Assembly (NCBI GenBank): GCA_019237595.1
Contig: JAFAGU010000040.1
Coordinates: forward strand, 1-19,286
Length of the DNA: 19,286 nucleotides
Origin: Betaproteobacteria bacterium
GTDB lineage: Bacteria > Pseudomonadota > Gammaproteobacteria > Burkholderiales > SG8-39
Direction: 5' to 3'
Shown here: in pieces, positions 6,456-13,438 of the stretch
Layout: each line of letters opens with the position of its first letter
How positions within the stretch are numbered: position 1 is the stretch's first letter
Program-made: the position numbers and the translations under genes
Notes under the pieces: generated by a model
What the model was told of the DNA's origin: nothing
The model's database searches: none
Seen by the model: the letters and a program-made list of their open reading frames with translations, nothing else

Positions 6456-6937
6456 TGGCGAGCGCGCGCCACCTCTGGGTCCCGATCGCGGCGGCGTGTG
6501 CGCCGGCGCCCGCCCATGCAACGCAGTACCTGACGGTCGAGCAGGCCAGCCGCCTGCTCTTCCCCGACGCCGAGACCTTCGTCGCCGCGCCGATCGGCGC
6601 GCAACGGGCGTGGGCGGCGATGCGCGGCGGCGTAGCGCTGGGCCACGTGCTCGTCGACGAGGTGATCGGCAAGCACGAGCTCATCACCTATGCAGTCGGC
6701 ATCCGCGCCGACGGCTCGATCCGCGGCGTCGAGATTCTCGACTACCGCGAGACGCGCGGCGGCGAAGTGCGGGACCCGCGCTGGCGCGCGCAGTTCGTCG
6801 GCAAGAAGAACGGCGATCCGCTGCGGCTCGAGGACGACATCCAGAACATCAGCGGCGCGACGCTCTCGTGCCGCCACGTCACGGAGGGCGTGAAACGTCT
6901 CCTCGCGCTCCACGCTTCGTCGACGGGGAAGCGATGA
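6455..6937 (+). CDS. Periplasmic FMN-binding domain protein
   Basis: A GTG start sharing its first base with the porin stop (TAGTG) gives 160 residues. Residues 1-22 are a signal peptide with likely cleavage AHA|T. The rest resembles an FMN_bind domain (NqrC/RnfG type): KHELITYAVGIRADGSIRGVEILDYRET, then ISGATLS at 132-138, the motif to which ApbE attaches FMN through Thr (here Thr136). The usual Asp three residues before the Ser is Gln130; Asp127 and Asp128 lie slightly further upstream. The next gene is ApbE, whose ATG overlaps this stop codon (ATGA), strongly supporting a covalent flavoprotein. Likely role: one-electron carrier or reductase in the periplasm, possibly reducing Fe(III) for the permease; that role is inference. 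Confidence 0.85.
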   Translation: MASARHLWVPIAAACAPAPAHATQYLTVEQASRLLFPDAETFVAAPIGAQRAWAAMRGGVALGHVLVDEVIGKHELITYAVGIRADGSIRGVEILDYRETRGGEVRDPRWRAQFVGKKNGDPLRLEDDIQNISGATLSCRHVTEGVKRLLALHASSTGKR

Positions 6938-7692
6938 TCCAGCGCGCGAAACCGCTCCTGGGCACGATCGTGTCCATCCGCGCCGATGCAGGTCACGACG
7001 TAATCGACGAGGCGTTCGCGGGGGTCGCCCTCGTCCATCGCCTGATGAGCCCGGAGGAGCCGTCGAGCGACATTTCGCGGATCAATGCCGAAGCGCATCG
7101 TCAGGCAGTGAGCGTCCATCCCTGGACTTTTCGCGTGCTGAAATCCGCCGGCTCGATGAGCCGCGCGAGCGGGGGCGCCTTCGACGTCACGCTTCGCCGC
7201 CACGGCGCGACGCATGCCGACATCGTCCTGGATCGCGGCCGCGTGCGCCTCGGGCGCCGCGCGGAGCTCGACCTCGGCGGCATCGCCAAGGGATTCGCGG
7301 TCGACCGCGCCGTCGACGTCCTGCGCCGGCGCGGCGCGACGCAGGGTTGCGTGAACGCGGGCGGCGATCTCCGCCTCTTCGGCACGCACGTCGAGGACGT
7401 CCGCGTGCGCCTGCCAAGCTCCCCGGCTCATTGCATTCCGGTCGCGTCGGCCAGCAACCGCGCGTTTGCCACCTCGGCTGGCTACTTCCAGGACGAAGCC
7501 GTTGATGCCCGCACCGGAGAGCGCTCGTGCGCAGGGCGCAGCATCACCGTGGGCGCGCCGACCTGCATGATCGCCGATGCGCTTACGAAAGCGGTCGCTG
7601 CGCTCGGGCCAATTCCCGCGCTGCTCCGGCAGTTCGCGGCGGAGGCCCATCTGATCGACCGCCATGGAAGGCTCCATGCTGCTGCCGGCTAG
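6934..7692 (+). CDS. apbE: ApbE family FAD:protein FMN transferase
   Basis: The 252-residue protein shows ApbE hallmarks in order: KPLLGTIVSI at 6-15, RLMSPEEPSSDISRIN at 36-51, GGAFDVT at 80-86, LDLGGIAKGFAVD at 112-124, NAGGD at 141-145, FATSAGYF at 178-185 and the metal-site region IADALTKAV at 213-221. ApbE uses FAD and Mg2+ to attach FMN to a Ser/Thr in the SGAT motif of a partner protein. The partner is evidently the preceding gene, with which it shares an ATGA overlap; GGGGAA precedes the start. It is shorter than the common 300-350-residue form and has no signal peptide or lipobox, although the substrate is predicted to be exported. Confidence 0.93.
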   Translation: MIQRAKPLLGTIVSIRADAGHDVIDEAFAGVALVHRLMSPEEPSSDISRINAEAHRQAVSVHPWTFRVLKSAGSMSRASGGAFDVTLRRHGATHADIVLDRGRVRLGRRAELDLGGIAKGFAVDRAVDVLRRRGATQGCVNAGGDLRLFGTHVEDVRVRLPSSPAHCIPVASASNRAFATSAGYFQDEAVDARTGERSCAGRSITVGAPTCMIADALTKAVAALGPIPALLRQFAAEAHLIDRHGRLHAAAG

Positions 7693-8080
7693 CCTGCGTT
7701 ACGCGCTGTACATCGCGTGGGCAGTCCTGCTTGCGACCGGCATCGCCTGGCTCGCGACCGACGCGGCTGCGATTCGCGGGTTTGCGCTCAAGGTGCATGG
7801 CGCGGCGACGATGGCCGTCCTCGCGCTTGCCGGTGCGGCGGTCGCGCTCCACACCCTCCGTGCATGGCAGGAAGGCAAGAACCGCACGTCGGGCTACGGG
7901 ATCGCCGCTCTCGTCGTGGCGCTCGCGGCCAGCGGCTGGGGGCTTTACTACCTGGGCGACGATTCCGCGCGATCGCTCACGAGCACCGCGCACTGGATCG
8001 TCGGCCTCGCCTCGCCGCTGGTGTTCGCGGCGCACGCTTGGCTCGGCCGGCGCGCGCGCCGGCTCGCCGCGCGCGGCTAG
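7676..8080 (+). CDS. Small four-helix membrane protein with paired histidines (possible b-type cytochrome)
   Basis: The 134-residue product starting MLLPASLRYAL has four hydrophobic helices (about 8-28, 42-62, 74-94, 104-122). His41 and His59 lie in or near helix 2, and His106 and His120 in helix 4, a layout able to bind heme between helices 2 and 4, as in cytochrome b561/DUF4405-type proteins. Heme binding is inferred. The ATG at 7676 is chosen because GGAAGG lies 4 nt upstream; an in-frame ATG at 7664 would add four residues. Either start lies inside the end of apbE, so translation is coupled. It could pass electrons from the quinone pool to the periplasmic flavoprotein. Its TAG overlaps the stop codon of the convergent lyase gene. 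Confidence 0.75.
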   Translation: MLLPASLRYALYIAWAVLLATGIAWLATDAAAIRGFALKVHGAATMAVLALAGAAVALHTLRAWQEGKNRTSGYGIAALVVALAASGWGLYYLGDDSARSLTSTAHWIVGLASPLVFAAHAWLGRRARRLAARG

Positions 8081-8934
8081 TGCCGTGCGACGTATTCGCG
8101 CAGCTCGTCGGGGCTGTAGCGGCTTCCGGTCGGATCGAGCACGAGCAGCGGCGAGCGCAGGAGTACCTTCCGGCTCGAGTCGAATGTGGACCAGTTGTAA
8201 TACCCGAACTTCGCGTAGTCCTTGTGCCCCGGCGTGCGGAAGCCAAGCGGCCCGCGGTAGTCCACCAGCGGCCGGCCGTCCATCCATGCCTGCAGGAATC
8301 CCGTGTCGTCCTGCGCCTCCCGGAAGCGGAACACGAAATCCGTCCAGCGGCCGAAGGGAATCGGCGTCTCGGCCATGCGGCGGATGACCATATTGGAAGG
8401 CCGCGGGTCGGGGCTCGTGCTGTGCTGGATCGAGATCACGAAAGTGCTGCCGCGGAGGGTTCCGATCGTGAACGACGGGCTGAGCCCGCGTGAATCGTCT
8501 CCCGAGTGGACCTGCGTGCCGAAGAGGCTTTCGTCGCCGCGGCGCAGCGTCCCCCAGTCATAGATGTAGAGGCTGAAGGCGATCCAATAGACCTTGCCGG
8601 GCTCGATGTTCGGCTCGAAGGCGATTTCGGACCGCCTGGAGGACGCCGTGGTCGGGTCCTGCGGCGAAAGCTGGAAGGCGAGCGCCTTTCGCCCCGGCCG
8701 TGCCGGGTCGTCCACCTTGCCGAACCGGAGCGTGTCGCCGTCGGCGAGCGGCGCCCCGTGGAGGCCGGACTCCGGAATCATCTTCGCGTCGGGATATCGG
8801 CCGAGCACCTGCCCCGCCCAGCCGCTTTGCTTCGCGAACGGCACGTCCGCCTGCGCCTCCCCGAGGATATCGGCGCGGTCGATGGCGAGAGCGGTGCAAG
8901 CCCATGAGAGGGCGACGGCAAGGATGAAGCGCAT
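8077..8934 (-). CDS. Secreted polysaccharide lyase-like protein
   Basis: The 285-residue protein has a Sec signal peptide (MRFILAVALSWACTALA, cleavage likely near residue 17-18) and then a beta-rich region. SSRRSEIAFEP, KVYWIAFSLYIYDW, GRWTDFVFRFR, FLQAWMDGRPLVDYRGPLGF and YAKFGYYNWST resemble the jelly-roll core of the heparin-lyase-I-like polysaccharide lyase family (PF14099): an Arg-x-Glu strand, a W-x-D strand, and G-Y-Y-x-W near the end. Family assignment is by pattern only, and the polymer substrate cannot be told. No good ribosome site precedes the ATG. It lies 58 nt after the dehydratase gene on the same strand, with only a weak hairpin between, so it could be the last gene of that operon. 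Confidence 0.6.
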   Translation of the reverse strand: MRFILAVALSWACTALAIDRADILGEAQADVPFAKQSGWAGQVLGRYPDAKMIPESGLHGAPLADGDTLRFGKVDDPARPGRKALAFQLSPQDPTTASSRRSEIAFEPNIEPGKVYWIAFSLYIYDWGTLRRGDESLFGTQVHSGDDSRGLSPSFTIGTLRGSTFVISIQHSTSPDPRPSNMVIRRMAETPIPFGRWTDFVFRFREAQDDTGFLQAWMDGRPLVDYRGPLGFRTPGHKDYAKFGYYNWSTFDSSRKVLLRSPLLVLDPTGSRYSPDELREYVARH

Positions 8935-8946
8935 CCGAGCAGCATG

Positions 8947-8976
8947 AAAGAAAAGCTTTACCGCCCGGTTGCCGGG
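8947..8976 (-). terminator. Possible weak terminator after the dehydratase gene
   Basis: Read on the minus strand, CCCGG-caa-CCGGG (8964-8976) is a perfect 5-bp hairpin just after the stop codon of the upstream gene, and TTTTCTTT (8947-8954) follows. Nine bases separate stem and T-tract, so a functional intrinsic terminator is doubtful. Confidence 0.25.
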
Positions 8977-8992
8977 TCCTGCGCCCGGATGA

Positions 8993-10207
8993 CTACTTGA
9001 GGAGGCCCCGGCGCGCGAGATTCGTCATCAAGGCGCCCGTACCGAAGGTCCATGGGGCGATTTCGTCGCAGTAGCGCACGCGGTTCACGAGGGCGCCGAG
9101 CGACGGCGTGGAAATCATGACGATGTCGAGCGGATGGTGGGTAAATCCCTGGCCGCGGGCATCGCGATCCTGCACCGGCGCGAACATCGTGCCGAGGAAG
9201 AGCGCGAGGCCGTCGGGATACTGGTGGTGCGGCCCGGCGGCATGGGAGAGGATCTCGAGCGGATCGCGGCTGATCTTTGCCATCGAGCTCGCGCCCTCCA
9301 GCCGGAAGCCGTCCTCGCCTTCGACGGTCAGGGCGATTTCCGCCTTTCGAACTTCGTCTACGGGGAAATCCTCGTCGAAAAGCCGGAGGAACGGCCCGAT
9401 CGCGCAGGAGGCGTTGTTGTCCTTGGCGCGCCCGAGGAGGAGCGCGCTGCGGCCTTCGAGGTCGCGCAGGTTGACGTCGTTTCCGAGCGTGGCGGCCACC
9501 GCCTCGCCGCGCGAGTTCGCCACCAGGACGATCTCGGGCTCGGGATTGTTCCAGGTCGACTCGCGCAGGATACCGATCTCGGCACCGATGCCCACGCTTG
9601 CCATTGGCGCCGTCTTCGTGAAGATCTCCGCGTCCGGCCCGATGCCGACCTCGAGGTATTGCGACCACGCGCCTTGGGCGACGAGCGCTTCCTTCAACTT
9701 CATCGCCTGCTCCGACCCCGGGCGCACGCGGCTCAGGTCTCCGCCGAACAACGCGTCGATGCGCGAGCGGATGGACAGGGCCTTCGCCGGATCGCCTCGC
9801 GCCTGTTCCTCAATCACGCGCTCGAGGAGGCTCTGCACGAACGTCACGCCGCTCGCCTTGATCGGCTGCAGGTCCACCGGCGCGAGGAAGCGCGTGCGCC
9901 GGCTTCCCGGTACGCTCGCCGCGAGAAGCTCCGAAACCTTGCCCACCGCAGGCAACAAGCTCAGACCGCGGAGCGAGCGCGCGTCGTGCGATTCGAGCAG
10001 GTGCGACACCGTCGGCGCGACGCCCGAGAGATCGAGCACCTCTTCGCCGCGAATGAGGACGGGCGCCGGCCCCTCGACATCGCCGCCAAGCCACGCACGA
10101 CCGACCAGGACCGCCCGGTCGGCGTCCTTCGGCAAGACTCGTTCCGCGTTCAGGCGATGGGAATCGATGACGCCCTCCTGATGAAGAGCCGCGAGGATAA
10201 CCGACAC
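8993..10207 (-). CDS. Fumarylacetoacetase-superfamily sugar-acid dehydratase (XylX/AraD1-like)
   Basis: The protein (404 residues from the GTG at 10205-10207) strongly recalls Caulobacter XylX, 2-keto-3-deoxy-D-xylonate dehydratase: LAPVDLQPIKASGVTF, ERVIEEQARGD, WSQYLEVGIGPDAEIFTK, WNNPEPE, LGNDVNLRDLEGRSALLL, AKDNNASCAIGPF, HQYPDGLALFLGTMFAP, QDRDARGQGFTH and PWTFG are all family features. The NPEPE glutamates are among the metal ligands of the FAH fold. It would turn a 2-keto-3-deoxy-pentonate into 2-oxoglutarate semialdehyde. GGAG lies 7 nt before the GTG. About 24 residues precede the conserved start, so the TTG at Leu25 (LPKDADRAVLVG) is a possible alternative. It starts 4 nt after the TctC stop, suggesting co-transcription. 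Substrate is not settled by sequence. Confidence 0.85.
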   Translation of the reverse strand: MSVILAALHQEGVIDSHRLNAERVLPKDADRAVLVGRAWLGGDVEGPAPVLIRGEEVLDLSGVAPTVSHLLESHDARSLRGLSLLPAVGKVSELLAASVPGSRRTRFLAPVDLQPIKASGVTFVQSLLERVIEEQARGDPAKALSIRSRIDALFGGDLSRVRPGSEQAMKLKEALVAQGAWSQYLEVGIGPDAEIFTKTAPMASVGIGAEIGILRESTWNNPEPEIVLVANSRGEAVAATLGNDVNLRDLEGRSALLLGRAKDNNASCAIGPFLRLFDEDFPVDEVRKAEIALTVEGEDGFRLEGASSMAKISRDPLEILSHAAGPHHQYPDGLALFLGTMFAPVQDRDARGQGFTHHPLDIVMISTPSLGALVNRVRYCDEIAPWTFGTGALMTNLARRGLLK

Positions 10208-10211
10208 TTCA

Positions 10212-11186
10212 TCACTCCGGCTCCATTCGCGCCGCCTTCAGGACTGGGGCGAATGCGCGGGCGTCCGCCTGCATGCGCGCGAGTACCTGCTGGGGCGCGC
10301 TGTGCTCGGTCGCGACGCCGAGCGAGGCGTATTTGTCCTGCACCTCCGATTCGCCCACGATGCGCCCGAGCTCGGCGTTCAGGCGGTCGATCACGGCCGG
10401 CGGCGTCGCGCGCGGCGCGAGCACCGCCCACCATACGAGCGCGCGAAAGCCCGGCACGCCGGCGTCGTCGATCGTCGGCACGTCCGGCAGCGCGGGCGAG
10501 CGCTCCGCGGTCGTCACGCCAAGGGCGCGCAGCTTCCCCGCGCGGATGTGCGGCATGGCCGGAACCATGTCGGAGAAGACGAGCTCGACCTGCCCGCCGA
10601 CGAGATCGGTCACCGCCTGCACCGTGCCCTTGTAAGGCACGTGGACGATGTCCACGCCGGTGGCCGCCTTGAACGTCTCCGCGGTGATGTGCGACGGGAT
10701 TCCCTTGCCGCCCGAGCCGTAGTGCAGCTCGCCCGGCTTTGCTTTCGCGAGTGCAATCAGCTCGCGCACGCTCGCGACGGGCACCGAAGGGTGCACGACG
10801 AGCACTTGGCCCGCGCTCGCCACCATGGAAACCGGCGAGAAATCCGAGACGGGATCGAAGCCCAGCCGCTTGAAGAGGAATGGATTGATGACGAGCGCGC
10901 CGTTGTTCGAAAGGAGGATCGTGTATCCGTCCGCCGGCTGGCGCGCGACGAGCTCGTGCCCGATATTGCTGCTCGCACCGGGCTTGTTTTCGACGAGCAC
11001 CGGCTGCCCGAGGCGCTCGGCGAGCTTCTGGCCGAGGAGCCGGCACAAGACGTCGCTCGTTCCGCCGGGCGGGAACGGCGCGATGAAGCGCACGGGCTTC
11101 CTCGGATACGCGCCGGCCGCTTGCGCATGAGCCCCTTCGCACAAGAAGAGGAGGAAAGCCGCCAGCAGCGGTCTCGCGATCCTCAT
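10212..11186 (-). CDS. TctC/Bug family tripartite tricarboxylate transporter solute-binding protein (1)
   Basis: The 324-residue protein has a Sec signal peptide ending near AHAQA. Family motifs follow: YPRKPVRFIAPFPPGGTSDVLCRLL, GQPVLVENKPGASSNIG, DGYTILLSNNG, LHYGSGGKGIPSH, VPYKGTVQAVTDLVGGQVE and LPDVPTIDDAGVPGF. Such periplasmic proteins bind carboxylates or similar small acids and present them to TctAB-type permeases, but in betaproteobacteria most are encoded away from any permease, as here. Its ATG overlaps the stop of the DUF1801 gene (ATGA). The frame is open upstream, but the extension is a shadow of DUF1801, and the start chosen gives a proper signal peptide. It directly precedes the XylX-like dehydratase, so a sugar-acid ligand is a reasonable guess. 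Confidence 0.93.
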   Translation of the reverse strand: MRIARPLLAAFLLFLCEGAHAQAAGAYPRKPVRFIAPFPPGGTSDVLCRLLGQKLAERLGQPVLVENKPGASSNIGHELVARQPADGYTILLSNNGALVINPFLFKRLGFDPVSDFSPVSMVASAGQVLVVHPSVPVASVRELIALAKAKPGELHYGSGGKGIPSHITAETFKAATGVDIVHVPYKGTVQAVTDLVGGQVELVFSDMVPAMPHIRAGKLRALGVTTAERSPALPDVPTIDDAGVPGFRALVWWAVLAPRATPPAVIDRLNAELGRIVGESEVQDKYASLGVATEHSAPQQVLARMQADARAFAPVLKAARMEPE

Positions 11187-11590
11187 CGCCGCCGCTTCGA
11201 TACCTTCGCTTTCGGCGCGTTGGCTGCAATCGCTGCCCGGATGAGCGCCTGGAACCCTCGCTCGTCCATCTTGTCGCCCTCGCGCAGGTCGATCGCGCGC
11301 CTCGCGTTCCCAGCGAGGCTCGAGTTGAAGAGCTTCGCCGGATCCTTCAGCGAAGCGCCCTTCGGAAACGTGAGCTTCACGACCGACTTGTACGCCTCGC
11401 CTGTGCAGAGGATCCCGTCGTGAGACCACACGGGTACGTCCCACTTCCATTCCTCGACCACTTCGGGATCGGCATCGTGGATTAGCTTGCGCACGCGCGC
11501 GAGCGTTTCTCCGCGCCAGCCCGCCAGCTCGGCGATCCGCCGCGAGATGAGCGCCTCCGCCGACTGCTTCGCATCCTTTTGGGTTGTCAT
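11183..11590 (-). CDS. DUF1801 domain protein
   Basis: This is a 135-residue soluble protein. Residues 23-110 show the DUF1801 pattern: LAGWRGETLARVRKLIHDADPEVVEEWKWDVPVWSHDGILC, then YKSVVKLTFPKGASLKDPAKLFNSSLAGNARRAIDL, with a basic tail AKVSKRRR. The fold is SCP2/YdhG-like; the biochemical role is unknown. It overlaps both neighbours by 4 nt (ATGA at each junction) and so is embedded in an operon between two TctC-type binding proteins to which it has no obvious link. AAGGG lies upstream of the start. Confidence 0.85.
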   Translation of the reverse strand: MTTQKDAKQSAEALISRRIAELAGWRGETLARVRKLIHDADPEVVEEWKWDVPVWSHDGILCTGEAYKSVVKLTFPKGASLKDPAKLFNSSLAGNARRAIDLREGDKMDERGFQALIRAAIAANAPKAKVSKRRR

Positions 11591-12567
11591 TCGCCCTTGA
11601 TCCCGTTTGCCTTGATGATCGGCGCCCAGAGATCGACCTCGGCCTTCGCCATCGCGGCGAGCTGGCCGGGCGTCGAGCCCGAGGCGTCCACGCCGAGCGT
11701 CGCGTATCGCTCGCGGACGACCGGATCGGCGAGCGCCCTTGCGATGCCCTCGCCCATCCTGGCGACCACGTCGGCTGGAGTCGCGGCCGGTACGAAGATG
11801 GCGTACCAGCCAGTCGCCGCGCAGGCCACACCCAACTCGGAGAAGGTCGGGATGTCCGGCGCGAGGCGCGAGCGGCTCGGCGTCGAGGCGCCCAGGGCCA
11901 TCGTCTGGCCGGCACGCACCGATTGCAGGAGCGACCCGGTCGTGTTGAACATCGAGTCGATGCGGTTCATGACGAGGTCGTTCATCGCTCCGGCGGCGAC
12001 GCCTTTATAGGGGACGTGCGTGAGCTGCACGCCGGCCTTGATCTTGAAGAGCTCGGCGGCGAGGTAAGGCACCGAGCCGATTCCGGGCGTCGCGTACGTG
12101 ACCTTTCCCGGATTGGCCCTGGCCTCTTCGACATAGTCCTTCAGCGTCTTCAGCCGCGAGCTCTTCGAGACGACGAGGAGATTGGGATAAGTGCCGAGGA
12201 GCGAAACCGGGGCAAAGCCCGACTGCGTGTCGAAGGGAAGGGACGCGAAGAGCAGGTGCTGGATCGGCAGCGAGGAGGGGCTCATCAGCATCGTGTAGCC
12301 GTCCGGCGGCGCATGGACGACCGCATCGAGCGCGACGTTGCCGCCGGCGCCGGGCCTGTTCTCGACCACGACCTGCTGCCCCAAGAGCTCAGAGAGCTTG
12401 GCTGCGATGATCCGCGATGCCGCGTCGGCCCCGCCGCCGGGCGGGAAACCGACCACCAGGCGCACGATCTTCGACGGCCACCCTTGCGCCCGCGGCAACC
12501 GCGCAAAGCCGGCCAGGGCAGCGGCGCCCGCGCCGAGCCGCAGGAATCGACGACGTCCTGAAAACAT
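11587..12567 (-). CDS. TctC/Bug family solute-binding protein (2), Tat-type signal
   Basis: The 326-residue protein shares the family plan with TctC copy 1 (IVRLVVGFPPGGGADAASRII, GQQVVVENRPGAGGN, DGYTMLMSPSS, VTYATPGIGSVPY, LTHVPYKGVAAGAMNDLV, DIPTFSELGV) but is a distant paralogue, not a recent duplicate. The N terminus GRRRFLRLGAGAAALAG carries a twin-arginine motif and a hydrophobic stretch ending ARA-like (PRAQG), so Tat export is likely, unlike copy 1. AGGAGGAG sits 6 nt before the ATG, the strongest ribosome site of the group; this is probably the first gene of the run ending at 8993 or 8077. No TctA or TctB is present. Confidence 0.93.
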   Translation of the reverse strand: MFSGRRRFLRLGAGAAALAGFARLPRAQGWPSKIVRLVVGFPPGGGADAASRIIAAKLSELLGQQVVVENRPGAGGNVALDAVVHAPPDGYTMLMSPSSLPIQHLLFASLPFDTQSGFAPVSLLGTYPNLLVVSKSSRLKTLKDYVEEARANPGKVTYATPGIGSVPYLAAELFKIKAGVQLTHVPYKGVAAGAMNDLVMNRIDSMFNTTGSLLQSVRAGQTMALGASTPSRSRLAPDIPTFSELGVACAATGWYAIFVPAATPADVVARMGEGIARALADPVVRERYATLGVDASGSTPGQLAAMAKAEVDLWAPIIKANGIKGE

Positions 12568-12606
12568 CCGAGCTCCTCCTGCCGCGAGTCTCCGCCGGCG
12601 ACGGAT

Positions 12607-13287
12607 TTAGATCAACCCGGCCACGATGTTGATGCTCAGGGCGAGCACGATCGTGTAAAAGGCGAACGACAGCAAACCGTGCCAGAACACCAGCTCGCGC
12701 ATTGCGCTCGAGGTGACCTGCACGTCCGAGACCTGCGAAGTCATGCCTATCACGAAGGAGAAATAGAGGAAATCCCAGTAGTTCGGCGACTCGGTTCCCG
12801 GGAAATTGAGCCCGCCGGTCGCGTCCTTCTCCGGCGTCGCCGGATCGTCGCGGTAGAAGCGGTGCGCGTAATGCAGCGCGAACATGACGTGCGCCATCAG
12901 CCAGGAGCAGGCGATGGTGGCGACGGCGAAAGCGACCTGCACCGCCGGCGGGCCTCCCGTGCCGGTCTTCGGCTTTTCGAGCACGAAGAAGATGGCGGCG
13001 ATGCTCGCCGCGACGGCGACGAGGACGACCGCGAGGACGCCGACCTTGCCCTGGTCGTTCGCCAGCACGGTGCGCCGCATCTCCTGCGCCGGGCACTGCT
13101 CGACGACCCACCAGGTCAGCGCGAGGAAGGTGCCGACGCCGAAGTCCCAGGACATCGCGAGGCGCAGCGTCAGCGCCATGCTCGCCGGCAGCAGCAGCGC
13201 CAGGACGGCGAACACCGCGAGCCCCAGCGCGAGCCGGCGGTGGGCGTTCAGCCGGAACGAATTTGCCGCTCTCGCGTGCTCGTTCAT
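12607..13287 (-). CDS. DUF1345 family membrane protein
   Basis: The 226-residue inner-membrane protein has about five hydrophobic helices (17-40, 46-63, 82-102, 117-140, 196-220). The C-terminal block YWDFLYFSFVIGMTSQVSDVQV followed by HGLLSFAFYTIVLALSINI is the DUF1345 signature. Function is unknown. The start follows a basic N-terminal segment. No Shine-Dalgarno sequence is visible; a perfect 14-bp palindrome lies 6 nt upstream. It lies just downstream of tRNA-Ser on the same strand and 39 nt before the second TctC gene. Confidence 0.88.
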   Translation of the reverse strand: MNEHARAANSFRLNAHRRLALGLAVFAVLALLLPASMALTLRLAMSWDFGVGTFLALTWWVVEQCPAQEMRRTVLANDQGKVGVLAVVLVAVAASIAAIFFVLEKPKTGTGGPPAVQVAFAVATIACSWLMAHVMFALHYAHRFYRDDPATPEKDATGGLNFPGTESPNYWDFLYFSFVIGMTSQVSDVQVTSSAMRELVFWHGLLSFAFYTIVLALSINIVAGLI

Positions 13288-13293
13288 GCGGGC

Positions 13294-13307
13294 TTGCAGA
13301 TCTGCAA
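13294..13307. promoter_or_regulatory. Perfect 14-bp palindrome before DUF1345
   Basis: TTGCAGATCTGCAA is fully self-complementary and lies 6 nt upstream of the DUF1345 start codon, between it and the 3' end of tRNA-Ser. It could be an operator for a dimeric regulator or a small RNA hairpin occluding the start. Chance occurrence cannot be excluded. Confidence 0.3.
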
Positions 13308-13338
13308 TTTCCGCTCCGATGGCAGCGAGCGGGAAAGG

Positions 13339-13432
13339 TGGCGGAGTGAGAGGGATTCGAACCCTCGATACGGGTTTAAGCCCGTATAACGCCTTAGCAG
13401 GGCGCCCCCTTCGGCCACTCGGGCATCACTCC
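13339..13432 (-). tRNA. tRNA-Ser, anticodon GCT
   Basis: Read on the minus strand, the gene begins GGAGTGATGCCCGAGTGG. It has a 7-bp acceptor stem (GGAGTGA with TCACTCC), an anticodon stem-loop GCGCC-CTGCTAA-GGCGT giving anticodon GCT (reads AGC/AGU), a long class II variable arm (ATACGGG-CTTAAA-CCCGTAT), the T-arm GAGGG-TTCGAAT-CCCTC, discriminator G and an encoded CCA (13339-13341). The long variable arm and anticodon make serine certain. It lies 50 nt after lysC, an arrangement common in betaproteobacteria, and may be transcribed partly from the lysC operon. Confidence 0.97.
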
Positions 13433-13438
13433 ACGGCG

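Noticed and set aside
9134..10672. 512-codon plus frame antisense to the dehydratase and TctC genes
   Set aside because: It is Arg/Ala-rich with no family signature and crosses two well-supported minus-strand genes.
10212..11915. 567-codon minus frame suggesting a fusion with TctC
   Set aside because: The part before 11186 is a shadow of DUF1801 and the second TctC gene; the real protein begins with a signal peptide at 11186.
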